NCBI GenBank assembly: GCA_003427395.1 | Contig: BFEA01000685.1 | Location: 362,537-404,406 of the forward strand | DNA from: Chara braunii | Lineage: Eukaryota > Streptophyta > Charophyceae > Charales > Characeae | Direction of reading: 5' to 3' | DNA length: 41,870 nucleotides | In this document: in pieces, positions 41,404 through 41,870 of the stretch | Numbering within the stretch: position 1 is the first letter of the stretch | Layout: each line of letters opens with the position of its first letter | Program-made: the position numbers and the translations under genes | The notes under the pieces: model-generated | What the model was told of the DNA's origin: nothing | What the model saw: the letters and a program-made list of their open reading frames with translations, nothing else | The model's database searches: none

Positions 41404-41870
41404 TCAGGGATGGTTTACAGAGCAGCAGCTGATGGATGGAGAGCTTGTGAGAGGTGTTATTGATAGGGATAGAATGGCTGGGAGTGGGTAGATGGGGATG
41501 GTAGTACCTACATTTAGATTAGAGGGACTAAGCCTCCAAGGCTTATCCAACCTGGCCACTCGGTGGTTCAAAATGCCTTGATAGCGGGAACTATAGGCTC
41601 ACAGGTCCGCAGTAGGGCCGACGGGGCCGACGCACAAGAGTGTTAAGTACCACTTGCTTTTTTATGTTGTGTGGCCAGGTTGGGCTGGCCTCTGTTTGCT
41701 GTTGCCAGGTTGGTCTGGTATCTGTCAGCTAGGAAATTAGTGCAGTGACGCCAGGTTGGTCTGGCTAAGAACTTGGGTTACATTACCGAGTAGAATTGTG
41801 AGGACCCCGGCCTCCCTTCTATTTGTCTAATGAGAAGAGTTTTTTTTTTTTTTTTTTTTTTGGGGGCAGG
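41403..41870. other. No gene seen; short repeats and a possible LTR-type end
   Basis: GCCAGGTTGGTCTGG-type units recur at about 41680, 41703 and 41748. The sequence TGTGAGGACCCCGGCCTC at about 41797-41815 matches 37660-37678, and a T-run (41840-41861) follows. No coding sequence. Confidence 0.45.

Overview
The window reads as a repeat-dense eukaryotic nuclear region. No intact host gene, rRNA or confident tRNA gene is visible. Nearly all recognisable coding sequence is decayed retroelement protein: one Penelope-like element (PLE) and several LINEs whose ORF2 has endonuclease, reverse transcriptase and a C-terminal zf-RVT-like zinc domain. The zf-RVT and zinc-knuckle ORF1 architecture is typical of plant-lineage LINEs. 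PLEs with the GIY-YIG nuclease upstream of the RT are known mainly from algae, early-diverging plants and some animals. A streptophyte alga or other early-diverging green plant is therefore my best guess. It is an inference and cannot be proven from the window.

Layout. 73-5905: a PLE insertion of about 5.8 kb on the + strand with a 12-13 bp target-site duplication (TSD), two ~577 bp pseudo-LTRs about 5% diverged, and a full hammerhead ribozyme motif in each. Between them lie a zinc-knuckle/coiled-coil ORF1, a GIY-YIG segment and an RT, all broken. 6005 to about 15409: a GC-rich LINE on the - strand with ORF1, ORF2, and a 3' tail with stem-loops and poly(A). Its ORF1 is interrupted at 12051-12200 by poly(G) tracts enclosing a short bacterial MsrA-like fragment, probably an assembly or contamination artefact. 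16058-16542: a foldback element. 16543-18560: a LINE fragment (+). 18923-19140: microsatellite and a LINE tail. 19346-19503: a TTAA-flanked miniature inverted-repeat element. 19993-21175: a LINE 3' fragment (-). 21176-21645 and 23338-23581: tRNA-derived SINEs, one with a clean 14-bp TSD. 24600-26820: GGTCCT-type minisatellites in both orientations and higher-order repeats. 27000-30300: noncoding, AT-rich, with microsatellites and a 41-bp poly(A) insertion. 30310-31190: a LINE fragment split by a nested insertion. 31595-38834: an AT-rich LINE (+) with TSDs and poly(A), lacking RT motif C and carrying a ~1.1 kb insertion. 38835-41870: microsatellites, a 28-bp poly(T) insertion with 16-bp TSD, a divergent LINE C-terminal fragment, and short repeats.

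How the parts relate. The LINE copies belong to related lineages at different stages of decay. Their 3' tails share a module made of a GGGACGCTGG box, a CTCCATCTATTGGTGGGGAG box, and a hairpin with a conserved RTAAGAR apical loop (plus-strand sense) beside the poly(A). The same module recurs alone and inside other insertions, so it probably marks 5'-truncated or SINE-like copies. The strongest biological signal is the PLE. It combines an N-terminal-type GIY-YIG nuclease, a separate zinc-knuckle ORF and paired hammerhead ribozymes, so its tandem transcript could be cut into a unit-length RNA of about 5.2 kb.
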